From: Volvox africanus
Taxonomy: Eukaryota; Chlorophyta; Chlorophyceae; Chlamydomonadales; Volvocaceae
Assembly: GCA_030268105.1 (NCBI GenBank)
Contig: BSDZ01000011.1
Location: 2,951,001 to 3,015,000, forward strand
Direction: 5' to 3'
DNA: 64,000 bases
The position numbers were made by a program, and so were the translations under genes. Below are positions 12,001-22,540 of this stretch, in pieces. Below the pieces are notes generated by a model that saw only the letters and a program-made list of their open reading frames with translations, ran no database searches and was not told the origin of the DNA. The stretch's first letter is position 1. Every line of letters begins with the position of its first letter.

Positions 12001-15000
12001 TACAGCAACCCCAACCCTGAATTGCCGTTTTGCAATGAAAGACCATCTCCGCTACCACCTGCGCCCGCCTGCCCTCCGATTCATAGTCACTAAACCCGGA
12101 TGTGAACGTGATGGACCTTTCGGAGCACGACTTCGCGCCCGGCTGCGAAATGCACGAGTTCAAGCTGGAATTGCAGATGTGGGCGTCTTTGCGCGGCCAG
12201 CTGCTGGCGCGCACAGTGCACGGCATGATGCTGAACGAGGTTTCGCTGCGGGTGCTGGCCAAGTTGGAACACCCCATGCCGCCCAGCATGACGGAAGTGG
12301 AGTATAAGTGAGTGCCTCTGTCGCGCCATGCTATGCTGTGCCGCCTCCTGTATACCAACCCACATCTAGGAGCTTGCTAGGACTGACGCAAGGCAGTTGC
12401 ACGAACAATGTCCTTCAGGTACTGCTGCCGGTCCTGCATTCAAAGCTATGTGATGAGGGCTTTTATTGCGCCGTGTGCCTTACACCTTGCTGGTACTAAT
12501 GTCGTAATGTTGCGGCGTTTGACCCTTCGCAGGCGCTACATTGACCAGCTGGTCAACTGCAAGTTCGAGTACGTGGTGACGCCGCAGACGTACGGCAAGA
12601 ACCGCGCCTCCAAGGACCTGCGCCTGCGCTGGCTGGCATCTTCCATCGACATCCTTATGCAGAAGTACCCAAGGCTTAAGGTGCGCCGTACCCGCGGCTG
12701 TCGCTCATGCCCTTTGCCTTGTCCTGCACGCCTTCCCTGGCCTGTTCACCTTCCTCTTTATACGGCATCCATGTCTCAATTTCCAGCAGCAACATGCAAA
12801 GCGCATTTTCCTACCATTCAAGTCCATATGAGCCGCGGTGGACGCCGGTTGCGCCACGGACTGTCCGACTCTGCCACCGAGGAGGGGGCTCCGTCCGTTG
12901 TTCACCTTCTCCCGCCTACGACCACCTCTGCCTGCTGTAGGTGGCGTTCTTGGACCATGCCGAGACAGACAATGGGCCCTTGCAGTTCTCCGTTATGGCT
13001 CGTGGTCGTGACCTGAACGACCCAGCGCAGCTTGCACTTTTGACGGCCACGGGCATCCAGGAGGACGAGAACGGTGTCATTGAGGTAAGAAGGACAGGGA
13101 CCCCGATGCAGGCAAAGCTACGTGGCTTGAGCGTTTTCCGCCGTGTTGTGTCGTTGGCTGCTTTCTGCAGTGGTACCGGGTGCGGCTGCCACTGAACAAG
13201 TACAGCGGCCGTGGCGTCATCATTGGTGAGGGCAAGCCGGAGAACCAAAACCACGCCGTTATCTTCGCGTTCGGGGAAGGCCTGCAGGTGAGGCGGTGTC
13301 GATACGACCGAGACTGTTGCTGTAGGCCAGGGCTCCCTGTGCTATCTTTCTAGTTGCTTGGATTTGTGGAGCCCAAGTGCAGCTGCTGCTGGCTTCGGCG
13401 TCTCATTACACCTGACTGCATTTATCATGTCGTTGTTGGTTTAAGTTAAGGTCCAAATGTCGCCTCGCCATGCTCTCTCCTGAGTGCCATGATGCATGAA
13501 CACCATGTGGTCTCTCCCCTTTCCTTGTCCTGCCCGCCATGTAGCAAAGCCCGTACCGCATTAGTCGTTTTCGTTATCTGGACACCTGACTCAACGAAGA
13601 TGGTCCCCTCCCCCACGCGAAAGCAAACACGTACCACCTCATCGAAGCCCCTGCCCATATCCCATGTGTGCTGCATGCGGTCTTGTATCTGTCCAGGCCA
13701 TCGATATGAACCAGGACAACGTGTTGGCGGAGACACTCAAGAGCCGCAACCTCGTGCAAGAGCTGCTGCCCTCTACCAAGGGTGTCTTCCACCTCTTCGC
13801 GGACGACGACGAGGAGGTGCAGATCACGCGAAAGACCATTGCGGCGGAGCTGCTCTACGTCATGCGTATGCGGCAGGTGCGCGCTGGTCGGATTACTGGT
13901 CTGTTGGGCTGCTTGAGTGGCTTGTCAGGCATGAACGTGTTGCACAGGGCTGCGGTCCCAGAATCTATGGCCCGAATCTATGGCCCAACCACCATCCTAC
14001 CTTCTTTCTAGAAGCCCTGTGCCAGTGCCCGGCTGTCCTGATGTCTCCTGCTTCTGTTGCGGGTGTGTGCCCCCTCCCTTCAAAGGCGGCTTGCACATTC
14101 ACGGCGCTGGTGGGATTCCGCGAGTGGATCTTCAGCGACAAGGCAGGCGCTCTGGGCCGCTTTGCGGCCGCCACCGAGTACGCGTTCGGTACCATCACGC
14201 AGCGTACACTCACGCACCCTGCGCGCATCCGACTTCATTACGGTCACCCTGACCTGTTCAACAAGATGTTCGTCATGACGCGAGTGAGTTTTCCTTTCCA
14301 TGGGTTAAGGCCGAAGCAGGGACTGAAGTGGGGTTTTCCGTGGGACCGGCGGCGCGCCAGATGCGTACAGATGGGTTGCGTGTGACTTCGCCAGGAGGGA
14401 GAGAGGTAAACATAAGCCTGGCAGAATGTTTCGACCACACAAGGGACCTTCTTACATAAGTGCTCCACCACGAAGTGCCTGGCACTTTTGTTCCGCCCGC
14501 AAGCTGGGGCAACTGTGCCAGTTGTGGCCATTGCATGCGTGCTGGGTCTGCCCTTCGTCGTGAGGGCTGCGATTCCTTCCGCTGCAGGGCGGCATCAGCA
14601 AGGCCACCCGGCAGCTGCACCTGACTGAGGATGTGTTCTGCGGCTGCAACCACACGCTCCGTGGCGGGCGCATTCGCTACAAGGAGTACATTAGCTGCGG
14701 CAAGGTGCGACATCGGTCTGGATGGGGCGATGGTGGGAGAAGAGTGTTTGCCTGTACGCGGTATATCGTCCATGTACGGCGTTTGAGGCCGCTGAGATCT
14801 GTGCACAAGCCAGCGCGGCTGTTCTCCCTTGCTTAGTGCTGGCGCAGGCACCAGATGAGGCCTGTTACTAGCTTGTAACCACCTTGAAACCTGCCCTGCG
14901 CTGACTTCACACCTTAGGGCCGCGATATGGGCTTCGACTCCATCAACGGCTTCAACTTCAAGATCGCTGGTGGTGGCGGCGAGTGGGCCGTGAGCCGCGA

Positions 15001-17696
15001 GTCAAGCCGCCTAGGCGCTCGCCTGGACTTCTTCCGGCTGCTCATGTTCTACCATTCCTGCATTGGCTTCTACATCAACTCCTGGCTCACTACACAAGGC
15101 GCATTCTGGAACATTTACGCACTGCTGGTTTTCAACATGGCCAAGGCGTCCCACATGAGCGACATGCTGCAGAGGATTTATAACGTGCAACAGGTGCGCG
15201 TGTGTGGGCACATGCTTCTGCAGTGGTAAAAAATGATGTGTGCCTGCGCCGCGCTCTGTGAGTGATGTCGTCTGGCCCGACGTCGCGCCGGCCCGATGGC
15301 GTCAGCGTCCACGCCTACGCGTCATGGGCGCGGCGTACGCAATTCACATGCGTACTTATCTATCTTCTTAGGTCGAACCTGCTCCACGGACATGAGTGCG
15401 CCGCCGGCTGGTTTCCTGGCGGCAGGACGCCCCTCTTCCCAGTTATCGCCTTGTACCGATTGGCTGCTTCCTATGTCCGCTTCTTCGTAATCCTTGTATC
15501 CACTTCCATGTTATGTTGGCGGCATCGCAGATCCTGCAGCTGGGTACGCTGGCCATGATTCCCTACATCGGGCAGCTGATTCTGGAGATGGGAGTGGTCA
15601 AAGCCGTCGTGACAGTGTTCCAGCAGATCCTCACCGGCTCGCTGTTCTTCTACATGTTCCAACAACAAACCGTGGCGTCGTCGTTCATTGCGGACATGAC
15701 GTACGGTAGCGCCAAATACGTGGGCACGGGCCGTGGCTTCAACATCACCGCGCTGGACTTCGTCAAGGTGCGGATGGTCGGCATTAGCTGGGACACGTAA
15801 AATGAAAGGGGTGAATTCAAGCAACGATGTGAGAGGCCCCGTTTCAAAGGCGTTCGTCGCCTGATCAATCCCTGCTGATGTCCCTTGCATTCACAGATTT
15901 ACACGCTGTACGCCCGTTCGCACCTGTACTACGCGTTCGAGCTGCTCTCTATGCTCATCGCCATGTATGTGGTGCGCGGCTGTGAGGTGTGCAACTACGG
16001 CTCCCTGACCTGGTCGGGCTGGGTGCTGGCGTTTGTGCTCATCTTCGCGCCGCTGTGGTTCAATCCATTCTCCTTTGACATCGCCAAGGTCAAGGTCAAC
16101 TACCTAGCATGGGAGCGCTGGATGCACGGTGATGTGGATCCGGGCACTGGCACAAACTGGTACACCTGGAACAGGTAAGCGTGCGAAGGCTGTTCCCGGT
16201 TGGGGCCATGGGGCGCGTGTTGGGCTTGGCCAGCTGATGATGACTCAGAACAGGACCCGAACTGACACGTGTCCTCGCCACCGCCTCACGTTCCTCGCCG
16301 CTGTTAATCTTCCTGTGCAGTGGCATGCTGGAAAAGATGCGCAATGACAACGGCAATAACACCGACAACTGGGTCAACATCGCGTTTGTCGGCGTGGGCT
16401 GCCTACCCTACATTCTGTTGACAGTGTGCGCAGCGTCACGGCTCAGAATCGTGGCTCCCAGCGCGGCAAAAGTCCTCCACAGCCAGGTCATGGTGTTCCT
16501 CATCGCCACAGTGTCCATCTGGATTTTCGTGCACGTCAGCATCCAGGTGCGACAAGACCGGGTGCATACGTAAATGGGGAAATGCTTACGGGACACGAAT
16601 TAGACCTCGTGTCATTGAGTGGGCGTGAGCGAGCACGAGGGGTCGGATGGAAAATGGGTTTGGCATGCGGGTTGCGCGGGATCAAGGGACTGAATGCACC
16701 TGGGCGGGAAGGTGACAGCGCTGCTAGCCTGGCTAGCCCGATACCGCGATTCGGGTGTAAACGGAGGGTTCTAGATCCCGGCTCATCCCGGCTCATCGGG
16801 TGTTAACGGAGGGTTCTAGATCCCATACAATTCCCTGAACCCGTCCGTGGGCCCTCTCTAAATCCTTCAGATAAAGACGTACTTCACGGAACTTGCGGAC
16901 CACAAGCCCTACCGCATCTACCGCTATATGGTGACCATCTGCATGGTCATTTTCCTAATCCTATGGCTGGCTCTCGTGTCGCGCTGGTACGACGGGAACG
17001 GCTTCAACACGCTCTGTATCATTCTGTACGCCAACTTCCAGTTGTTGGTGGCCTACCACAAGGTGCGGAGGTCTGAGGGCGCATTCAAAATGACAGATTT
17101 CGTCTCCTGTGACAGCTCACAGCGTGAGGGTGCGTTTGGTTGCCTGGTTGCAATATGCATAACGCGCACGCACCTCGGTTTCCTGTCGTGCCCATTTCGT
17201 CCTTTGGTCATGCCTGTTTCAGCTCAGCCTAATCATGCCCTAGTTTGCGCACCTAGTTGTGTTACCCTCCCTCCTTGTGTATCATAATGAACTGAATCCC
17301 GCCGCCCGACTCGTCCCAAATCCGTTGCAGTTTGTGACGGTTGCCCTTAGCCAGAACAACACGATGCGCGCCTTTGTGGACTCGTTCTACTACACGGTGG
17401 ATCAGGTCATTGGATACACACTCTTCCTGCTCATCGCCTTCCTGTCCTTCCTGGGCGTGGTGGGCGCCCTGCAGATGAAGATCCTCTTCAACGACGCCTT
17501 TGCGCAGACGGCTGGTCACGCTCGCATCGCACGTGCCATGAAGGACAACAAAGTTGGGTTCGATATGCGCGGGAAGGCCCCCGGCAAACCCGGAGGCGGT
17601 GGCAAGCCTTTTGGTGCTGGCGGGGCCGCGGGATCGGGTGCCGCGGGCGGGCTGCAGGCACGATCCCTGGTAACCTCAGAGCACAAATACATGTAA
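1..17696 (+). CDS. 1,3-beta-glucan (callose) synthase, glucan synthase-like; 5' end outside window
   Basis: Multi-pass plasma-membrane enzyme polymerising UDP-glucose into 1,3-beta-glucan. Exons read: 1-208, 721-872, 1343-1696, 1988-2305, 2579-2710, 3023-3223, 3372-3564, 3830-3961, 4211-4363, 4676-4969, 5347-5592, 5805-9572, 9779-9883, 10114-10383, 10530(or 10578)-10794, 10951-11089, 11228-11538, 11753-11883, 12087-12307, 12533-12680, 12941-13084, 13171-13287, 13697-13876, 14086-14283, 14588-14704, 14918-15193, 15531-15767, 15897-16174, 16321-16546, 16871-17062, 17331-17696; phases close throughout. Order: end of the Vta1-like N-terminus, FKS1 domain (LYFLIYTESSSMRHTPE), first membrane block, huge insertion, then the glucan synthase domain with GEGKPENQNHAVIF, IDMNQDN, FNKMFVMTRGGISKA and RDMGFDSINGFN, then C-terminal membrane helices and a Gly-rich tail. 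About 3,356 residues lie in the window; plant homologues total about 1,900. Exon 5/6 and 15 borders are least certain. Confidence 0.95.
339..359 (+). repeat. Three 7-nt tandem units in the first callose synthase intron
   Basis: The unit gcatggt is repeated three times within intron 209-720. It is a simple short tandem repeat. Confidence 0.8.
5347..9883 (+). other. Giant low-complexity insertion in the central loop of the callose synthase
   Basis: Exons 5347-5592, 5805-9572 and 9779-9883 encode about 1,373 residues between the conserved segment ending at 4969 and the conserved one starting at 10114 (FAFAWDEIIDDLRQADY), which are nearly adjacent in plant callose synthases. The single exon 5805-9572 is 1,256 codons without a stop and is in phase with both neighbours, so it is coding. 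Composition is Gly/Ala/Ser/Pro-rich with an Asp run and a His/Gln run in the first exon, a basic Lys-rich start and end, and short tandem repeats. Placement between the two membrane blocks predicts a cytosolic position, where the catalytic loop sits. Function is unknown; a regulatory or scaffold role is only inference. Confidence 0.85.
9156..9245 (+). repeat. Coding tandem repeat, 24-nt units (GQGSKAGS-type octapeptide)
   Basis: Three full 24-nt units at 9156-9179, 9180-9203 and 9204-9227, plus a partial fourth, encode GQGSKAGS, GQGSKAGN, GQGSKAGS and GQGSKQ in frame within the callose synthase insertion. Synonymous differences between units show the protein repeat is not a very recent duplication. 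Nearby repeats of SFRA (9257-9330) and of RPxTA/RPTTA (9427-9510) give the same region more low-complexity repeat content. Confidence 0.9.
16751..16824 (+). repeat. Intronic direct repeat, 29-nt units
   Basis: Two 29-nt copies at 16751-16779 and 16796-16824 differ at one base and are separated by a short doubled element (ggctcatccc-like). They lie in the callose synthase intron 16547-16870. This looks like local slippage or a small element footprint; no function can be assigned. Confidence 0.85.
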
Positions 17697-19923
17697 CAAA
17701 CGGGACTTAGAGGTCGCCGTTGGCACTGGGTTTTGGCGCTCTTGTTACTGCTTAAGCACACGCAGTGCCAGGCGCGTGCCCACAGCAGGGAGGCGCACGC
17801 GTGGAACGTGCATGTGGGTTTGACCGCGTCTGCTGTTCAATCTGTGAGCAGCCATTAGGACGCATGGTGCTCGTCGCGATACGGAGATACTTGGTACTGT
17901 TGAGTGCACCGGCAGGGGCGATGCGCTGCTGCAGTTGATCTGCGCGGGTTTAGCACTCGACGGACAAGAGGCAACTACTGCTTGACAGGTGCAGGAGGGG
18001 TAGGCAGAGGTGCGCGCCTGGTAACGCTACTGGATTGGGTGCTGGACCGGGCTGGGTGGGCTGCGATACATAAATACCGTTGGGCTCGGTGGATGCTGAA
18101 CGCTCTACATATAAACTTATGCAAGTGACGTTTATGTTTGTTGGCTTGTTTTTTGTTTATTGTGGATCGGTTGGTTCAGCAACGGACGCGATGGTTAGTC
18201 GCCTTATGGACGCGACGGGATTTCCGCATAGGACTTGAGCCGTTGGGAGAGGCACCGAGTTGTGTCGCGTGTGACGGAAGCGCGAGGAAGGAAAATTTGT
18301 CATGGCTTTTCGACTCCTGCAGCGCTGCTACTGACCGTTCTGGGGTGAACCGGGTTGTGACTCCAGATCCGCTCGGTGTGTTGCTTTGCACGCTCGTGCC
18401 ATTGTGGTAGCTTGAAAAGCCAGGCTTTAGCGCGTTCACCATACATGGGTGGACTCAGATATGCCTACGCGCTGCTAGGAGTAGGAAGGGGGCTGTGGTG
18501 TATTTGGCAGCGAGAGGGTAGGTCACATTAGAGTACTATGTTGCAGTGCTGTAGGGACGATGACCATTCCTAACTTCGCTTTGTTGCATGACGCACAGAG
18601 GACGGCGGGATGTTTGCCATGCATCCACGTGATAACTTGTACGCAACATGTGCGCGTGTTTTGGTTGTCGAGGGAGGGGCAACGAGCTATGTGGCAGCCC
18701 TATCCGGTTATGGTGACGACAACCAGCGGTCCCCAGAGGCGGCAACGCTCAAAGCTCATGCGGGGATGGAATGGAGTAAGGGGCAGCGCTGCGGTCAGGG
18801 CGCCAGAAACATCACGGTGCCAATACTACTCGTGATGGCTGGTGAAGTTGCGTCGCCTCGTGATTAGTGTGAAGTGAGCAGGACGGCACCATGCTCCCTG
18901 CCCCCTGCTCGTCGCGTCGCTCTCGGTGGCCCTGTTGTCTCTCCTGGTTGTTGTTTGTTGTTTGCGCTGCGTGTGCCTCCCTAGGGTTATAGTCAGGGTG
19001 CTGCTGTCATGTTGTTGGCTCCCGTCTACAGCGATGCAGGTGCGCGCATTATGACCCCGTGCGTATCGGGGGCAGGCGGGCAGGCGGCATATGAATGGGG
19101 CGGTGGTTTGCCGGGGCATGTACAGAGCCACCGACTGTTGCTGCAAACGCTACCCGTGCTACCCTGTGCGCGTGCGTTAATCCGGTATTGAGAGCTTTGA
19201 GAGGCGTTCATTGCCAGCGAAGGCGTCGGCCTTGTCCTGCTTAAGCTGCCGGGCGTGCAGCTATTTACACCATTATTAAGACCTCCCGCACAGCAGTTGG
19301 TGGCTGGCATGCATGAGAGCTGATGGTAAGTATACGGTGGTGTGTGCAGGTGGCTGCGAATGCATATTGATACATGGCTGGGCGCAACGGGCAGGCGCCA
19401 TGTGCAACTGCATCTGTATTGTTTATGTTCTGCGCTGTATACTTATCTGAAATGGTGCACAAAATAAAAGTCAACATGTTGTAGTGAGCTCATTGCTTTG
19501 GCGCCAAAATTGGCGTTGCTCCCCGAATTTTCCTGACTGCTGAAAAATGCAGCAGCGCGGGAGTGCAATGTATCTAGAGATGAAGGGGGCTTCCAGGTCG
19601 GGCACACATTTTACGTGCGGAATGGGAGTGTAACTCGGGGTCGTGTTTAAGAACACCTACATCCGTGTGCATGCATATCACCTCGCGGCATGCAGCGCAT
19701 GGAGAGGCCACGATGTGCCACAGGGATTTATCGGGAGTCCCCTGCTACTATGGACTCATGGTATTCAATGCTCGTGAGCAGTACCACTTCCCACACACTC
19801 ATCCATCTCCTGCTCGAATATCCGATACATTGAGGAACTGGCTGCCTCTGCTGTATGATAAGTATAGGGAACCTAAGAATGCTTCATAGTCTTCAGCCAC
19901 CCTGATCAGCCCCAACATCCCAA
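17697..19923. other. No gene seen: probable long 3' UTR and intergenic DNA
   Basis: No open frame here has family resemblance or spliceable coding character. The open frames present are short and lack conserved motifs. The stretch is most simply read as the 3' UTR of the callose synthase up to about 19.64 kb followed by spacer before the minus-strand exon ending at 19924. Confidence 0.5.
19629..19633 (+). terminator. Candidate polyadenylation motif TGTAA for the callose synthase
   Basis: First TGTAA after the stop codon at 17694-17696, apart from one formed by the stop codon context itself (17692-17696). TGTAA is the usual poly(A) signal of chlorophycean algae. Use of this site would give a 3' UTR of about 1.9 kb, long but not unheard of in volvocine genes. 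Chance occurrence cannot be excluded. Confidence 0.35.
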
Positions 19924-20211
19924 TCAAGGTTCCTCATCCAGGTTTACGCGGATTGTGTGGCTCCTGCACTCACTCGAGATGCCCCGGGGTGCGGATCCAT
20001 CCGGGCTTGGTGCTCCAAGGGGCAGAAACGTGGCCCATAGCCGACTCGCCACGCCTGGGTTGTGCCCTCCAGGGAAGCCAAAGGCAGTACGCTCTCCAAT
20101 GCCAGTATCAGCTGAGGAACTGCCGCCGCCGCTGCTGCTGCTAGTGGCGCTGGCGGCGACACCCTCAGGGGTGCTACCTTGGGACCAGTCGGTCTGGTAC
20201 ATCGTGACGCC
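19924..20211 (-). CDS. Candidate terminal exon of an unrecognised Ser/Gly-rich protein (partial)
   Basis: On the minus strand a pyrimidine-rich acceptor ends just before 20211 and is followed by 95 codons and a TGA at 19924-19926, in phase 0. The peptide starts GVTMYQTDWSQG, contains a Ser/Gly run, then GHNPGVASRLW, and ends NLDEEP. Codon choice resembles the real genes of the window more than surrounding spacer does. I could not find convincing upstream exons between 20.2 and 22.5 kb and recognise no family. It may be the last exon of a gene whose 5' part I failed to assemble, or a chance open frame. Confidence 0.35.
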   Translation of the reverse strand, partial: GVTMYQTDWSQGSTPEGVAASATSSSSGGGSSSADTGIGERTAFGFPGGHNPGVASRLWATFLPLGAPSPDGSAPRGISSECRSHTIRVNLDEEP

Positions 20212-20468
20212 CTGAGGGGGCCGGATATTGGCGGAGTGGTAGGGGGTTGCATCACAAAGATGGCCATAGATCCTCCGGGGCACCTGATTCCATTACCGGG
20301 TTTATTAGGCGAGTTTATTAAGCATATACGTAACCCAATTTGCATAGCCAAAGACTGCAAGTGTTGCAAGTTGGATTGGCCGTTACGGCAGGAACAAGCC
20401 CCGTATCCAACGACCCAGAACTCGCCTGGAGTTCTGCCCCCGAACAGCTCCACACGACTTGGAAATGA

Positions 20469-20870
20469 GTGCACCAGATTCGCGCGCCAATCGGCATTGT
20501 CTCTTTCCTATGTGACACAGGGTGCCTTGCATGCGAGCAACGACGTGACCCCGGACAGGATCACACCATGCCTGGTGAGGACAGGGCGCGTTCTGCCGTG
20601 TCGATGTTACGTCCACGTTTCATCGCCACCGGTTTTGCGGTGGGCAAAGCTTTACCTCGGCCATCTGATGGTGGTGACCAAAGACAGGCATTCGACAGCC
20701 GCTCCCGCCTGCGTAACACTAAGATGCCTGGGGTCTCAGCTGCAGCTGTGATCAGAGGTCAGCCCGCAGTGGCCGCCGACGCGTACGCCATGCGAGCGTG
20801 TCGGCAGCAGCGTGCCGCCGCCACTGCTATCATTTGTCGGGCAGCTCGACGCTACTTGGATGCGGGGTGA
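20469..20870 (+). CDS. Weak candidate exon/ORF, 133 codons, Arg/Ala-rich end
   Basis: A plus-strand frame runs from ATG 20469 to a TGA at 20868-20870. Its second half (from about 20600) has plausible coding composition and ends with an Ala/Arg-rich helix, AAATAIICRAARRYLDAG, vaguely like an IQ motif but with Cys where the Gln should be. No family is recognised and no flanking exon is obvious. It overlaps no supported gene, so it is recorded, but chance is a serious alternative. Confidence 0.2.
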   Translation: MHQIRAPIGIVSFLCDTGCLACEQRRDPGQDHTMPGEDRARSAVSMLRPRFIATGFAVGKALPRPSDGGDQRQAFDSRSRLRNTKMPGVSAAAVIRGQPAVAADAYAMRACRQQRAAATAIICRAARRYLDAG

Positions 20871-22540
20871 GATATGCAAGCCCAGCAGCGGGGGCCTGGT
20901 GAGAAGTGAAAGGGAGGAACTGCGACGGCTGTTGTGAAGTATCTGTGAAGTATCTGCACGATACGTAGGTGTTCCCACCTTGCCAGTAACCATCCCCACC
21001 ACTTATGAGCTGCAACATGTCTCGAGGTCGTTGCGTATGGCTCTCTGTATCTGCGCATCTGAGTCCATATGCATGCCTATAGATTGATGCTGCTCCAGGC
21101 CAGTACCGAACACTAGCTCTGTGGAGTTCTGGTCACTGCGGGCAAGTGATTCACTTTGTAAGGTGGTCACACTGTCACGGGTGTGTGGTCTGCCTGCTGG
21201 TGCACACCTGTGCACTTTCTGAGGACAAAGTATGCATTTAGCCTGAGTGATCACCTGGAGAAGCGCTTCTTGTGACCATTAAGTTTCACTGTGGTGGCGT
21301 CTTCCTTTGCCCCTTTTTGAAGTATCTACGCACTCCTAATGCAATCATTGTCGTACTCAATCTGTATTAATTAAGGTTATGATGAACGGACGCGTTTGGG
21401 ATGTGGGTGGGTGTCACGTGTTGGGCGAACATGTATGGTGAAAGGGCGTGTTTTGGTGTGGGACTTCTTAGGCCTGACACTCATGGTGTGGTGAACAGAT
21501 ATGTTTTGGGTGCGCCTTGTCGGGGTAAGGGTTTGGCGATTGGGAATTGGGGTAGCATACCCTTCTTGTCGCCGCCCTCCTTGTCCTCGCCCGCCCGCGT
21601 GAAGCCGCCCTGGAGCGCTCATGTCCGTATCCTCTGCATTCCGCATTCCCCCCATTCCTGAAATTAGGAAACTGTAGGCACATCTCCATAGACGTTGAGT
21701 TTTGTAATAAAAGGACTGTCAGCATCTCTTATGCAATGGTATTATGGTAGTCAGTTCGTGATGCAGGCCTGCGATAAGATAAGGGCTGCTAATGAAAGGA
21801 GCAATGTGACTATTGAAAGACTTTCCTGATGATGCTGACTACAAGTTACTGAGAAACATTCACAAAGTTGAACCTATTGTCATCTACATCAAAGGGCAGC
21901 CTTGCAATGCGGAGGTAAGAAGCGGCAAGTACTTCAAATGAATGTCCGTAACTGTGTACTAACGATAAACATACTCATCGCTTGAACCGCACTCATTGAA
22001 CAATATGCTGACTACGCCATACCCCCTCCCTGTGGACCCTCCCGGCACGCCCTGGGCACGCGCTGCACCGCACCATGGTGCAAATGAACCCGCCTCCGAA
22101 AGCTTCGCGAGCTTTTTAGACCCACACGCGGGAAATTACCGAACTGCGTCCTAGGAATGACTGGGATAAATAAACACGTACTCGTATACTTGAAGCGCTA
22201 AGGATAAAGGCAAATTGAGCTCCGGGTCGTATCAACAAACGCATCTCTCCGTTTAAAGCTCACTCGCATGCCACCTAGCTAGTTGGCGGGTTGGCTCATG
22301 CTTCTGCCGCAGCCACGGTCTACGTTACGTAGTCCGCAGGACGGACGGGTCGTTCCCAAAGGAAAAGATGCAGACCGAATACGTACATTGAAAAGTGTGC
22401 GTTAGTCAAAAGCGCATGGCCTCTCATCTCACCCAACGACGAACCTCTCCTCCCAAAGCTGCAACCAGCCGAGCCCCCTAAGCTACGTCTTCAACCCTCC
22501 GTCCAAACAGCCACCCAGACTCTCCACCCCACGATGCGCT
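20871..22540. other. No supported gene; probable 3' flank of the DUF89 gene
   Basis: This stretch holds only short open frames. One AT-rich frame at 21810-21941 has protein-like composition (see findings). No TTACA (minus-strand TGTAA) was seen below the DUF89 stop at 22541, so that gene's 3' end is unknown. Confidence 0.5.
20933..20954 (+). repeat. 11-nt tandem duplication
   Basis: The unit tgtgaagtatc occurs twice in a row (20933-20943 and 20944-20954) in non-coding DNA. It is a simple local duplication. Confidence 0.85.
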
